A stretch of DNA of 64,000 nt. Origin: Dipteronia dyeriana. Its lineage: Eukaryota; Streptophyta; Magnoliopsida; Sapindales; Sapindaceae. The translations under genes and the position numbers were made by a program. Shown one piece after another: positions 35,041 through 46,712 of this stretch (positions within the stretch are counted from its first letter, which is position 1; each line of letters begins with the position of its first letter). The stretch covers positions 83,581,652 through 83,645,651 of the forward strand of contig CM065299.1 in the NCBI GenBank assembly GCA_032871835.1, read 5' to 3'. The notes below the pieces were generated by a model that was not told the DNA's origin, searched no databases, and was given only the letters and a program-made list of their open reading frames with translations.

Positions 35041-35960
35041 CCGCTCACCCATTCTCTACTTGGTTCTTCCTCTTTCTGTACCAAGAGGTCATCCTCTAGA
35101 TGATCGGCAAGCTCTATATCTCCCAGGGTCATCGCTGGTGCTTCCATATCTTGGATTGTCATAACTTACGTGAACTGTTTCGCTAAAGCTTTTGGATTGA
35201 CAGACACTGCCTAACATTTCTTGGCTGCTTGCTGGTCACCACGCACCTCCCCTACCTTGTCACCCCATTGGAAACTTCAGGACATTATGATAGATGAATA
35301 CGACTCCCTTCAAAGGTGATAAAAGGTCTTCATAGTATCGTGTTGTAGGCCGATAGGGTGTCAACCATAACGAAACCTGTCATAATATTCTGTTGGAGGG
35401 GTGATGTTCCGACTATCACTGGAAGGATCTTTGACCCCACCGATATGATTGAATCCCCAATAAAGCCATATAGCGTGATTGAGCAGCTATTGTAGCACTA
35501 ATGCTTCAAATTCAGCTTCTCTAAGGTATCTTTAAAGAGCATGTCTACGCTGCTACCTGTGTCAATGAGCACGCGATGGACCACACAATTGGCAATCTGT
35601 ACCATGGTCACCATGGGGTCATCGTGAGACTATAGAGTGTTGTAGACATTTGCTTTAGTGAATACAATCTGGGCTGTCTGAGATGGGTTAGCCGGGCTCT
35701 AGTCGACCTTGAATATACCCTGACCTATGTCAACCCGAGGGACCTTCCTCGCATGATTTTTCCTGGAGTTATTAGAGGTGCCAGTGAGGGTGGGTTCCCT
35801 ATTGATGGTGTTTATCACCTGGATTTGTTACATCAAATACTTCTGCTCCCCCTTCCTCTTCTTAGTATAGTCATAGATATTTGCTTGTACATCCCTTCCA
35901 GTCTGTATGTTGTCCCTGACCTACTGTAAGGATTCTATCAAACATCCTCCCCTTATCAAA
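35041..35960 (-). pseudogene. Tat-like protease region
   Basis: Minus-strand reading gives PMVTMVQIANCVVHRVLIDT followed by GSSVDMLFKDT near 35520-35620: the DTGSS aspartic-protease signature with both active-site neighbours kept. Downstream come VGSKILPVIVG and MVDTLSAYN, as in Retand-like proteases. Stops and frame changes occur on both sides. Confidence 0.8.
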
Positions 35961-37685
35961 GCCTCAATCTAGTTACGTAGGTTTTAGCACTCCAAAGTGT
36001 TGTGCCCTACGTCTTCATGAAAGTCATATTACTTGAACCTATTTCTCCTATCTGTCGGGGCTTTCATAGATGCGGTCTTCTAGAGTAGCCTCTTATCCCG
36101 AATGACGAGGTAGATTGTTTCCTGTGATGCGTTCAAAGGGGTATAGTGATTATATTGTTTTTTATCTTTTGTAATGGGGGCTACCGTCCTGGGGGTAGGT
36201 AAAGCTCACAGAGAGGTTTGTCTTGTAGGATACCTCTCTTGCCTAGGTTGGGAAGTGGGTAACCGGTGTGTCAAACTGTTTGGAGGCTTGTTCAGGTTTT
36301 TTGGAGCTGGCTCAGGTGTTGGAGCTTCCTTTTTATGGCACTTCAACATTTTCATGTCATCATGCTCCATTTTGACCTTAAGCTGTTCGTCAATCTCGAC
36401 TTGTTCAATAGCCCGATCATATGTTTCTAGGTAGGTCTCTGGAGGTCGCTTGGCAAGGGTTTGAAAGAGCTTGCCCACCCATAGGTTCCGTTGGAAGTTG
36501 ATGAGAGTCTCTTTCTCGGTGAAGACTCCCACCTAGATGACTTTCTTGTGAAAATGCTCAACATATGATCAGAGTGTTTCTCCTCATTCCTAGATCACAT
36601 ATTTAAGGTGTATATGATCCTTTGGACGCGGTACTGTGAGGAGAAGTTAGTTGATAGCTTCGTGAATGAATCTACGCTACAAACAAGCAATTTCCTGAAT
36701 CAAGTCTTTACGTAGTCAGTCAAGGTGGTTGGGAACATCCTACACATGGCGGCCCTAGTTGCATTCTGGCCTTTCATTTGCTGGACGAAGCTATCCAAGT
36801 GGCTTAGGGGGTCTTAGATGTCGAAAAAATTATCCGTCGACATTTTGAACTTTGGCTGGAGTTCAGCTTCTTGGATCTTTCTGGTAAAGGGAGCATTCAT
36901 TTCATTTAGAGGGTCCTTCTTAGCCTCCTTGTTTTTCCCCTTCTTCATTTGCTGGATCTCTTTCTATAACTTCGACAGTTGATCCCTCAAATGCTTATTC
37001 CCGTGCTTCTTAGAATCAACCTCGGATCCTTCACTGTCAGATCCTTTGGATGATCTGGAGACTTCGATCTAGACTTCTTCATGAGAGGGATCTTCCAGGG
37101 GGATTTACTGGCTACCTTCTTCTCTAGCCTGGGCTTCTCTCCTAGAAGCTACCGAATGAGGGGCTTTTCGCTGCTCCCAAGGTAAGGCATCTGCTGTAGA
37201 TTTGACCTGCTTGGGTTGATAATATGAAGGCCTACCAGACACAGTGGGCATGAGCCCTCACCTATCCCAGATCGAGGGTTGAGGTCCCACCCTGTCGCGG
37301 GCTGGCTCTAGTGGGGGAGGTCCCAATCAATCAAAGGTGGGCTGCCTGGTTCCGGGCTTGCTTGTCTCTCCTTGAGTGTGGGGATTCACCGGTTGGGTTG
37401 TGATGCCCTCAGCTAGAAGATGAAGGCGGACGTTCTCCACGAAGGCCACTGCTTGTTGGTCGAGCCAGGCCTGGCTTATCCTAAGGGGGCTAGAATCTCA
37501 AGCTATGGTAGGCAGAACAGGAGCCTGGCTATAATGCCCAAACTTTTTACCCTTGCCTTTCGTGTCTATGTAACAGAAAGTTGTCCCGATGCCTTGGGCT
37601 GTCCCTAGGAGGATCAGAGCCTCATAATTCATGTAAAACATCGAACATGTAAACTTTTAGTTTGGTTAGTTGGCTGTGGGTGTTT
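35961..37685 (-). pseudogene. Tat-like gag
   Basis: The open stretch 36206-36532 reads GVFTEKETLINFQRNLWVGK, AKRPPETYLETYDRAIEQVE and then a Pro-rich segment. A degenerate zinc knuckle YDFHEDVGHNTLEC lies near 35975-36045. The N-terminal gag (36540-37680) is recognisable by its match to the + strand copies at 56957, 59352 and 63160, but it is full of stops. Confidence 0.75.
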
Positions 37686-37706
37686 CCCACAGACGGCGCC
37701 AGAAAG
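37686..37706 (-). other. primer binding site of Tat-like element 1
   Basis: The minus strand reads CTTTCTGGCGCCGTCTGTGG after the LTR end, a TGGCGCC-type PBS as in Tat-lineage gypsy elements. The tRNA species was not determined. Confidence 0.75.
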
Positions 37707-38850
37707 TGTTAACGGAAAATTCACTCGGGGTGATGAATTCAAGTTAAAACCTTAAGATCACTACCGCGGAGGTGGTGACTGGGGATCGTACTTTGGGTAC
37801 CTAGTTTAATCGAACAACGGTGGATGTTTAAAGCATATGTTAATACAATGAGAAAGAGAATATAATGCTTTTATTATCAATTATGTATATCATACAAAAA
37901 TCCCTCAAATGCTCTCAATCTCGTCGGAGTATAGTGGGGTGGTGGCTCTGTGCCTGTCGAAAAGTAGATAACAATAGTGGTCGTGTTCTGATAACAGAAT
38001 TTAGGCTAAAGTCATGTCCCATGTTCCCTCTTGCATGATCGGGCCTATTTATACACAGTCCCCATTAGGTTAAACTCATGGTACTCCCGCCATTATTCTT
38101 CAAATCCAACCCCCCTTTATCGGGCGGGATCCTTTGTTTTAAAAGTCGCTGACTTTGATTAACAATGGATTAGAGAAAATCTTGGGTGGAGATAAGTTTG
38201 TTTCCTCTTTGGACTCAGTCCCTTGCCTTGTACGTACGCGATGTTTTAATATTCGTTGGAGTGTGGATATGATTCAGTACGCCTTCATGACGTGATGCCT
38301 CATGGAGGCCGTCGAGTATGGTGTTCGCTTCCTCAAAGAGGGAGGTATATCTGTGTTTTGGTTGTACCAGGAGCTTGGTCTAACATTTCCAAGTCCCTCG
38401 TAGCTTGAGATGCCCCATGTGGGTGTTTTTTGGTGGTAACAGAGCTTCAGCCAGCTTCCTTCTACCTGTCTAGATAGGTTTGAATCTTCATTTGGCAAAG
38501 TGGAGCGATACTATAGTTCAAACTTGATGTCCTTATAGGTCCTTCTTTACGTCTGGAGTGGACGACGGGTTTCTGAGGGGTTATGAGATAATTTCAACCT
38601 CGTGAAGCCTGGATCGTCATGTATCAGCTGTGCTCTGGACTCCAGCTTCGGTGTAAGGAGCTCGATCCGATTGTGTCGGGCTTCACTTATAGTGTTCCCA
38701 AGGTGTGATGGCCTTTCATTGCTTCTATGGGGTGGCCCAATAGCTCGACCCCCGGAACCGTGGTACCATGGTAGGTAATCTCGGATTTGGACCCGGGCTA
38801 GGAGAGTGGAAAATTTCCCTTTGGTCTCTAGCCAAATTTGGATTTTAACA
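37707..38850 (-). repeat. 5' LTR of Tat-like element 1 (1,144 bp)
   Basis: The + strand runs from TGTTAACGGAAAATTC to TTTGGATTTTAACA. A minus-strand TATAAATA lies at 38046-38053. The ends match the + strand LTRs at 55495 and 61902 (TGTTAATAGCCA...GTTAACA). Confidence 0.87.
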
Positions 38851-39590
38851 ACATTAGACACATCTACTTGAGCAACAAAATTCAATTCGGCTATCCTTTG
38901 TTCATGATTCAACAACAAATATTGTACCTCTTAGAACGTCATATTGTTTCTCTGTGATATGATCACTGTCACAACAAAGTCATATTCATGTCCAACACCG
39001 TGGAGAATACTTAAGATCAGATCATTTTCACTCACAGTTTGTCCATCAACCTTTAAACTATCACCAATAGTTTTAACTTTCAACACAAAATCAGTGATAG
39101 TTCCTGCTCTGTTTTTAATATTCTGCAGTTGATGTTTCAATTGAAGTACCTTTACCATTGATTGCTAAGAAAAAAAATTCTAGCTTTTACAGTTAGTGAT
39201 CTGACCTATTAGGCTCTGACTAATTGTCGAAAACAGCCATCTAGGAAGCAATTGATCTGATTTATTCCAGTTAACCTATCTTTTGTTTAGAGCTAAATGT
39301 TTCTCAATATCTCCTGCAGATTGAATTTCAACAAATTTAGGTGGAGCAGATTTGTGTTCAGAGATGAAATCTTATAATTCTAAATCTCTAATTGTAGGTA
39401 ATACCTAAGCCTTCCAATATATGTAATTGTTTTTATTGAGTTTGACCTGAAGGTTGAAGTGCATCGCCTTTGCAATAGACAAATCAACGACCATTGAATC
39501 CGATGACACATCTTCTTGAACTTCTTCTTCTTGATCGATGAATGAATTCAAAAGTGAAGTCGTGAACGTTTAGTCCTTGATGGCTCTGAT
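38851..39590 (-). pseudogene. copia element 2 gag
   Basis: Copia gag (UBN2-type): MVKVLQLKHQLQNIKNRAGT, ITDFVLKVKTIGDSLKVDGQ, LILSILHGVGHEYDFVV, then after a stop at 38931 LLLNHEQRIAELNFVAQVDV. Homology stops at 38851, where the Tat-like LTR begins. The PBS (minus TGGTATCAGAGCC, 39580-39594) lies directly against the LTR. Confidence 0.87.
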
Positions 39591-39594
39591 ACCA

Positions 39595-40108
39595 TGTAAA
39601 AGAAACTGATATTGACAAAATAACACTACAATTTCTACTTAGCAGCTAACAGATAGAAGAACGGGGGAGAAAACTCCTTTGAGCAGTTTGTGAAGAAAAT
39701 GAACGAGAGAAAAGCTATTTCTTAACGTTTCTATTATTGATAAAAGATCATCGCAAAGAGACTAAATGTCTTTGTTTTTATATACAAAACATTCTAACAA
39801 CTCTCTAAATTTTAGGGGAGCTAACCAATCAGAGAACAGGAAAAGTGAAATACATATTCTATGTCTAATAGAATTCCCGCCAAGAGTATCATCCAGCTTA
39901 ATAACTCATTCTGATATGTATCCTCCAGCTCACCAACTAATTATGACGTGTAACCTCCAGCTCATCAACTTCTCCAACTCATCAACTAATTCTGATGTTT
40001 ACCAACTAGAAAAGCCAACATTGTAGCATAGCCTTTGAAAGCTAAACTTGAATTAGCCGGTGTAGTTAAACTTGAATCAGTTGGTGTTGACTTCCCTTTA
40101 ACTTAACA
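39595..40108 (-). repeat. 5' LTR of copia element 2
   Basis: 514 bp, + strand TGTAAAAGAAACTG to AACTTAACA, partner of 20956-21454. It is followed by CTTAT at 40109-40113. Confidence 0.9.
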
Positions 40109-40113
40109 CTTAT
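40109..40113. repeat. target site duplication CTTAT (right)
   Basis: Matches 20951-20955. Confidence 0.85.
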
Positions 40114-41707
40114 GAAAACCTTAATTCTACAAATATTCATGATTAATATCAATAATAAGTTGTCCATAAATACAATACCTAAATCTGATACCATCAATTT
40201 CACTAAACTTCCAAATTCTATACGTAGTTACAATATTAAATACGTCGAGCCCTTGTAACACATGTACACATGGAATCTAATTCTTAGGCCATATGTATCT
40301 CCACTATAAGAATATATCCCCATCACTTATATATCCAAGAAGTTAATTAATTTGTAAAATAATGATGACAAGGGGTGTTTACAGTCAACTTGATAAGTAA
40401 ATAATACACACAACAAGGGATAAGTATGTAAGAAGAGTGAGGAAAGATGCTTATCTCGATCAAGCTTAAAACACATTTCTATAAGAAACTTGGAAACATA
40501 GATCTTTATATATATATATATAAAAGGTAAAGCTTGAAAAAAACTTTCAATAACAATAAGAATAATATAGGATTGGCTCATGTCACATAGTATCATCCGT
40601 ATTCCCGATGACTCGTCCATTAATAACATTCCATTAGGACATCCATATTCCTGATGATCTGACCGTTTAATAACAGTTCGTTATAACACATGTATTCTCG
40701 ATAACCCGACCATTGAAAACATTTCATTATGATACCTATATTTCACGTGTCCCAACTATTAATATCATTAGCACTGCTCAACAATTATTCCTACTAGACC
40801 TTTTAAAATAATTCAATAACTACGAACAGAATAGCTAGAACATTTTTATTACCTTTGCAACTTTATCATATATTTTTTTCTTTCCTTTTGCAACTTTATC
40901 ATATAAAAAAATACGTTCCAACATTTTGTTCAGAAACGATGTAAAAGTAAACTTTTCCGATGAAAACAAGAAACACCAGCATTAGCATCACTCGTGAGAC
41001 AAAGTTATATATATAACATTTCAGTTGTAAAATCCTCTAATATGTATAAACGTGTATAACATTATATTTTTAAATCCAACAACAGATAAAAGCATATTGT
41101 AGTTCAAAATTTATAATCAAATAGTTTAGTAAGTAAAGCATTTGAAAATATATTCGATACGTAGGCATTGTGTATGAAATTTACTTACCTCGAATCCGCG
41201 TAATAATATAGCTTCCTTCGAAACTATAAAGTCACACGAATCCTATACCAAGTATAATTAAAATTCAATCATAATTTCATCCCCACAATCAGTTTAATTG
41301 CATTAAAAGACTTTCAACATTCTCTTGGTCTAGATTTTATAAACTGACCATTCTCTAATCCGAGATTTTTAATTATTACTCCACACTTCCATATTGTATG
41401 AAATTTGACTGAGTAAACCTGGATATATGTGGTAATCTACAATAAAAGTTTTAGATCATTATGAAGTCATTATCACATACAAAATATCGATCTTTCATGG
41501 TTTCCTGCAACAGTGCAGCAAAATTCAAATATTGACCTCTGTCCACTACAAAAATTGTAACAATATTTCTACATATTTAAAAATCACGAAACTTTACATA
41601 ATGATAGTAGACATATACATCTATCTATATATAAATTTTCATAATTTTCAACACGAATAAACAATTCAAAACAATTTATGAAATATAACTGATCTTGTAA
41701 AACAAAG
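40114..41707. other. AT-rich spacer, pre-insertion flank of copia element 2
   Basis: No gene seen. Together with 20885-20950 it formed one continuous stretch before copia element 2 inserted; that stretch begins TGTAATACCCCAAAT, which could itself be a repeat end. It contains the 46-bp tandem array and a (TA)n run at about 40507-40521. Confidence 0.5.
40598..40775. repeat. 46-47-bp tandem repeat
   Basis: ATTCCCGATGACTCG-like units start at 40601, 40647, 40694 and 40740 (spacing 46, 47, 46), each followed by a CCATTAATAACATTYCATTA-like core. About four degenerate copies. Confidence 0.75.
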
Positions 41708-42135
41708 TGTTATGAAACTGGTGTGTTTCGATTCCTAGCGTTAATTTGAATTTAGAATAAATTATAATAGACATAAGATTTACATGATAAAACCCTCAAT
41801 GTGAGGGAAACATCCACGGACAAAGACCATAAGGATTTTATTAGACCAAAAGCGATTACAACCTCTCTATAATATTTTAAGAGAGAACTGCAACCTTTCT
41901 CTCAAATAAAAGGAAAGAACAATTTAGGGAGGAAGAAGAGAAGAGCTTATTAGCTTGAGATGAGAGGAGTGGAGAAACATAGACTTCTATTTATAGGCAA
42001 AAAAACCCATCCATGCCATTAATACATCTAGATGAGAGAATTAACTACCATCCATCAACTCCAAAAGTCTTTAAGTCATTAATGCATATAAACCAAGATT
42101 TGCCAATCTAGAAGAAGAATGACTTTAATCCCTCA
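41708..42135 (-). repeat. 3' LTR of copia element 4 (428 bp)
   Basis: The + strand runs from TGTTATGAAACTGG to TTAATCCCTCA. A minus-strand polypurine tract CAAGTGGGAGAA abuts it. The first ~250 bp match 46199-46449. Confidence 0.87.
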
Positions 42136-43600
42136 TTCTCCCACTTGAAGTCATCTTTTCATGGTTTGATTATCCTTCTAATCCTTGCTCTAATTCATGC
42201 TACTTATGTTTCTGCTAGACCATAAAAGGATCTACACCACATGAACTTGTCAGCTTTGATAGGCTTGGTCATTACATTGCTAAATTCTCCTTGGTGTGTA
42301 TCTTTTGCATATCCACACTACTGTCTTCCACTATTTCCCCAAAAAAATGATTTTGTACTCCTATGTGCTTGGTTTTGGAATGGAAAGTTGGATTCCTTAC
42401 GATGTGCAAGGCACCCTGACTATCATAAAACAAAATAATCTTCTCTTGTTTATGCTCGAGTTCCTCCATTAGCCTTTTATTCCAAACCGCTTTCTTACAA
42501 GCTTGTGTAGCTGCCATGTATTCTGCCTCAGTTGTAGATAGAACCACAACTGTTTGTAACTTGGAAATCTAGCTCACAACTTCTTTTGCAATTGTAAACA
42601 TATAGCCAGTAGTAGATTTTCTTTTGTTGAGATCTCTAGAAAAATCCGAATCCACATAATCTTGATAGTAAATTTTGATCCTCCATAACATAATGCAACA
42701 TTTGAGGTTCCTTTGATGTATCTCAGAATCCGCTTCACATTATTCCAATGCTCTATACTAGGATTCACCATCTATCGACTAACCGCTCCCACTACTCGTA
42801 CAATGTCTGATCTTGTACATATCATAGCTTACATCAAACTTCCCACTACTGATGCATATAGTACTCGAGACATTTCCATCCTTCCCGCTTTATTGCTGGG
42901 ACTCATACTTGAGGAAAACTTGAAATTAACAGAAAGAGAGGGAAAATTGGCTTGCAATCTAGCATATTTAAGTGTCGTAAGATTTTATTGAAGTAATTCT
43001 TTTAAGAACACCAAATATTCCTATTATTTATGTCTCGGTTAATTTACATCCCTGGAATCTTGTTTGCTGGTCCCAAATCTTTCATATCAAACTCCCTAGG
43101 TAACTGTGTCTTTAATTCCTGGACTCGACCTTTGTTAGGGCCGGCTACCAACTTGTTATCCACATATAACAATAAGATAATGAAATCTCCATCACCAAGC
43201 CTCTTGTAATAAGTACAATGGTCTAAAATAAGTTTCTTGTACCCAAGACTTATAATGAAGGAATCAAATCTCTTGTACCAACACCTCGGTGCCTGTTTGA
43301 GACTTTACAGAGATTTGGTTAACCTACAAACCAAGTTCTCATTGCCTTTTTCAGCAAAACCTTCTGGTTAAAGCATATAATTTTCATATTCAAGTTGACC
43401 ATGAAGAAATGCAGTTTTCACATCCAACTGCTCTAGGTGTAGGTCAAGCGTAACATACATAGCCAGGACTACTCTAACTATTGTAAGTCAAACCATTAGG
43501 GAAAATATCTCATTGAAGTCAATGCCTTTTTTATGAGCATATCCTTTCACCACTAGTCTTGCACGATATAGCTCCACTTGGTCATTGCCATCCTGTTTGA
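42136..43600 (-). pseudogene. copia element 4 reverse transcriptase and RNase H
   Basis: RNase H (42272-42547) reads STTEAEYMAATQACKKAVWN, FYDSQGALHIVRNPTFHSKT and KTKHIGVQNHFFGEIVE. Upstream lies NPSIEHWNNVKRILRYIKGT. The RT catalytic box at 43155-43166 is YVDN followed by KLVAGPN, so the second catalytic Asp is lost. Several stops separate the blocks. Confidence 0.85.
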
Positions 43601-45000
43601 TCTTATAGACCCATTTGTTTCCGATGGCTTTTCTTCAATGTTGTAGTGGAACATGCTCTCATGTCTTGTTCTTGTGTAGAGCTTCAATTTCTTTCTGCAT
43701 TGCTGTCATCCATAGAGATGCATCTGAGCTCTTAGTAGTTTCATGGAAAGTCAATGGCTCTCCATCCTCTATTAGAAGACAGTATGCTACATTGCTCTCT
43801 GTAACATACTATGAGTGCCAAGTTTAAGGTCTCCTTTCAAGAGTGGACCATCAAACTTCTAGAACCTCAGACTCAACTGGTTTTTGCACCTCGTGCTCAG
43901 TGCTACTTCAGAAGGATCTAAACCTTCTTGTTTTGGATTATCTTCCACCTGAACTTCAGTAGTCTCTGAATTTTCATTTGAAGTGCTATTATTTCTTTCA
44001 ATTTGTAATTGATTCTCTACAAAGATAACCTCTCTACTGGCTATAACCTTATGGGCAGTGGGTTCCCATAGGCAACACCCCTTCACACCATCAGCATACC
44101 CCAAGAATATACATATGGATTTCAGATCCAGTTTTGCTCTTTCTTGGCCATTGTACATCATGTACACAGAACATCCAAATGAATGTAGATTAGAGTAGTG
44201 AACTGGCTTACCGGTCCATATCTTCATTGGTGTTTTCAACTCAATTTCCAGAATCAAGTTCCTCCTATGCTTTGAAGGCTTTAAATACTTCAAACACATC
44301 TAACTTTCTCTTGATCGGGTATACCCAACATCTCATGGAGTAATCATCAATAAAAGTCACATTGTACTATACCCCTCCTAGGGATATATCCGGTGATTCC
44401 CAGACGTCAGAATGAATCAAGTCTAGAATGATTTGCTCATAATAGTAGAACCACTAAGCTTCAATCTGTGTTACTTACTTGTAACACAACACTCATAGAA
44501 TGGTAGATTTACCGATTTGAGCCCGGGAAGTAGATTTTGATTGGAGAGAATCTTTAAACATCATTCCGATATATGGCCTAGTTTTCGATGTTACATCATT
44601 GTTGACTCTTCTCCATCATTGGAAGAATCAACACATGCATCGGTTTCCTATTGTGTTTCTCCTTTAAGCATGTATAGATTTGCAGTGATCTTCTCTGCCC
44701 TTATAACTACAAGCACGCCTCTGACAATCTTCTTGATCCCATTTTCTATATTGGGTTTGCATCCGAGATCGTCTATTTATCCCAAAGACAGTAGATTCTT
44801 CTTTAGACCCTTCACATGTCATACTTTCTAAATAGTGCGAATGGTAACATCATGCATCCTTATCTTGATAGTACCAATACTGGCGATCCATAGGGCATGA
44901 TCATTAACCATAAATATAGATCCTCCTAAGATAGGTTCATATTTGTGAAACCATTCTCTTCGAGAGGTCTTGTGCCAGGATGCTGCTGAGTCTAAAAGCT
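43601..45000 (-). pseudogene. copia element 4 integrase
   Basis: The 146-aa stretch 43859-44299 carries TPMKIWTGKPVHYSNLHSFG, CSVYMMYNGQERAKLDLKS, ICIFLGYADGVKGCCLW and then an acidic linker: the end of copia integrase (GKPVDYSNLRVFGC-type block). The catalytic core (44300-45000) is present only as scattered remnants. Confidence 0.8.
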
Positions 45001-45013
45001 AGACGTCAACAAA

Positions 45014-45600
45014 CTACTTTCTGCCTTCAACAACAGTCGTTGCCTCACTGTATAGAACTTTGCCATCATCTGAAGTACTTGTCACACATCCTTGAGAATT
45101 TGATGACTCAGGAGCTTTGTTGCCTCCATTCTTCTTGTTTAGCCAACACTCATTTTTGACATGCCTTTTCTTTCCACAATAGTAGAATTTGATGTTCTTC
45201 TTACTTCTTGATTTTGATCTACCATGATTGTTACTCCTACTGGGGCCGTATTCCATTGATCTCCCCTTTGTCATCGATAAAGCTTCTGCTTGCTGTGAAT
45301 TCGCCAGCTTGTCTTTCCTATTCCTATGTCTACTTTATTCTTCTACCATGATAGTCTGAAAGGATATTGTTGGTCAAGTTGATAACAAGTTGATCATATG
45401 AGTCAGTTAGACTTTGAAGTAGAAGTTCTGTACGTTCATTTTCATCTATTTTATGGCCCATCACAGTGAGCTTAGAAAATAGTGTATTTAGAGTGTTGCA
45501 ATGATCGATAACCGATGAGGATTCCATCATTCGAACAGTGTAAAGTCTTCTTTTCAAAAAAATCTTGTGGTGTAGTGATTTGGCCTCGTATAACATTTTC
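45014..45600 (-). pseudogene. copia element 4 gag with zinc knuckle
   Basis: Gag block at 45330-45596: MLYEAKSLHHKIFLKRRLYT, SSSVIDHCNTLNTLFSKLT and ELLLQSLTDSYDQLVINLTN. After a frame change comes a knuckle at 45014-45274, YYCGKKRHVKNECW, in which the first Cys is Phe. The N-terminal gag continues degraded to about 45870. Confidence 0.83.
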
Positions 45601-46198
45601 AGAGTATCCTATTTCTCTTTTGCCATTTTCTTCTCTCCCACACTTGATAAGACTCCATCGGCTAGTGCTAGATATAGATTGGCAACTGTATTGTCATCAA
45701 ACTTGTTCCACTCGCCATCATAAGTGATCTCTGTTGGCCTTGCACTAATTGCTGCAAAGTAATTATTCTTCATAAAGATTGTCCTTATCTTCGTTTTTCA
45801 CAACGTGAAATTACTTCCATTGAATTTCTCGAATTTGAATTTCGCTGCATTCTTTGTGAAATTCACACTAGACATTTGATAAATAATGCCCGTGAACAGT
45901 ACCGTATACTAGAATAGTGACCGTAGTTGTGAATAGTACACTAGGTAGGTTCCTAGGTAAGAGAGGTGGGTCATAATGGACCTCTTAAGTACCAAGTCTT
46001 TCCTTAGTCAAAACCTTTTCTAGATATGCACTTTCCACACCACCACACTTATTTCCTGCACCTTTATAATCTGTAGCTTTGACAACTCAAGACCAAATCT
46101 TTTCTGATGTGGAAGATCAGACAATACTGCAACAACAGAGCATACTCAGATTTTTCAAGAGAGTATAACACCTTGCCAACCAAATGCTCTGATACCAC

Positions 46199-46449
46199 TG
46201 TTATGAAACTAGTATGTTTCGATTCCTAGCATTAATTCGAATTTGGAATAAAATATGAAGTAAAATAATAACCATACAAGATTTACATGGTAAAACTTTC
46301 AATGTGAGGGAAACATCCATAGACAAAAACCAGAAGGATTTTATTGGACCATAAACGATTACAACCTCTCTCCAATATTTTAGGAGAGAACTACAACCTT
46401 TCTCTCGAAAAATAGGAAAGAACAATCTAGGGAGAAAGAAGAGAAACAT
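46199..46449 (-). repeat. 5' LTR of copia element 4, truncated
   Basis: Starts TGTTATGAAACTAG next to a PBS (minus TGGTATCAGAGC, about 46186-46197). Matches the first ~250 bp of 41708-42135, then is cut at GAAACAT/GGAGATAC. Confidence 0.87.
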
Positions 46450-46712
46450 GGAGATACAAACTCATGGCGTTAAGAATATGACGTTGTATCAACGCAAGGT
46501 AGTACCGGTTGGTAACCAACCTCGCTCTAAGAGCTTTTTCACGAGTAGAATCTCTTGAAACGATCTGAGTTATGGGTGTAGATGATAAAGTGACCTTCCC
46601 TAAAAGGCATTTTTTATTGTGCACTGGTCACTAAGAGAAATCGTCCCAGGTTGGGGTCACTGCCCCTTCCATAGGGGTACTAGAGAGAATAATGAGCTCC
46701 TAGTCCCCAAGT
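46450..46712 (+). repeat. 263-bp module of unknown type, copy 1
   Basis: Begins GGAGATACAAACTCA and ends TAGTCCCCAAGT. A second copy of the same length is at 56694-56956, about 84% identical by eye, with different flanks. It contains a 7-bp-arm palindrome (GGTTGGTAACCAACC) and a CCCC...GGGG hairpin. There is no ORF, TIR or poly-A tail. Confidence 0.75.

Larger units (their letters stand above)
34157..38850 (-). mobile_element. Tat/Retand-like gypsy element 1, 5' half only
   Basis: Minus-strand order is 5' LTR (37707-38850), PBS, gag, zinc knuckle, protease and RT. RNase H, integrase and the 3' LTR are missing: RT stops at EANPEKIQA at 34157, against the truncated LTR of copia element 3. The high-coordinate LTR end sits inside the gag of copia element 2, so this element inserted there first. 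The Tat/Retand assignment is inferred from RT and gag wording and the TGGCGCC-type PBS. Confidence 0.82.
20956..40108 (-). mobile_element. copia element 2, split by a 16-kb block of other elements
   Basis: Two related LTRs (20956-21454 and 39595-40108, both TG...CA) are bracketed by a perfect CTTAT duplication at 20951-20955 and 40109-40113. The two ends therefore came from one insertion, although 18 kb now separates them. Minus-strand order: 5' LTR, PBS, gag (38851-39590), then foreign DNA 22530-38850, then RT/RNase H (21455-22527), PPT and 3' LTR. Integrase and the N-terminal half of RT are absent, so a deletion accompanied the later insertions. The LTRs differ at roughly one site in ten by eye, making this older than the gypsy element at 1132. 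Confidence 0.87.
41708..46449 (-). mobile_element. copia element 4
   Basis: Minus-strand copia element of 4.7 kb: 5' LTR (46199-46449, truncated), PBS, gag, integrase, RT, RNase H, PPT and 3' LTR (41708-42135). Coding is scattered with stops, and the RT box reads YVDN. The 5' LTR stops at 46449, exactly where the 263-bp module begins. Confidence 0.87.
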
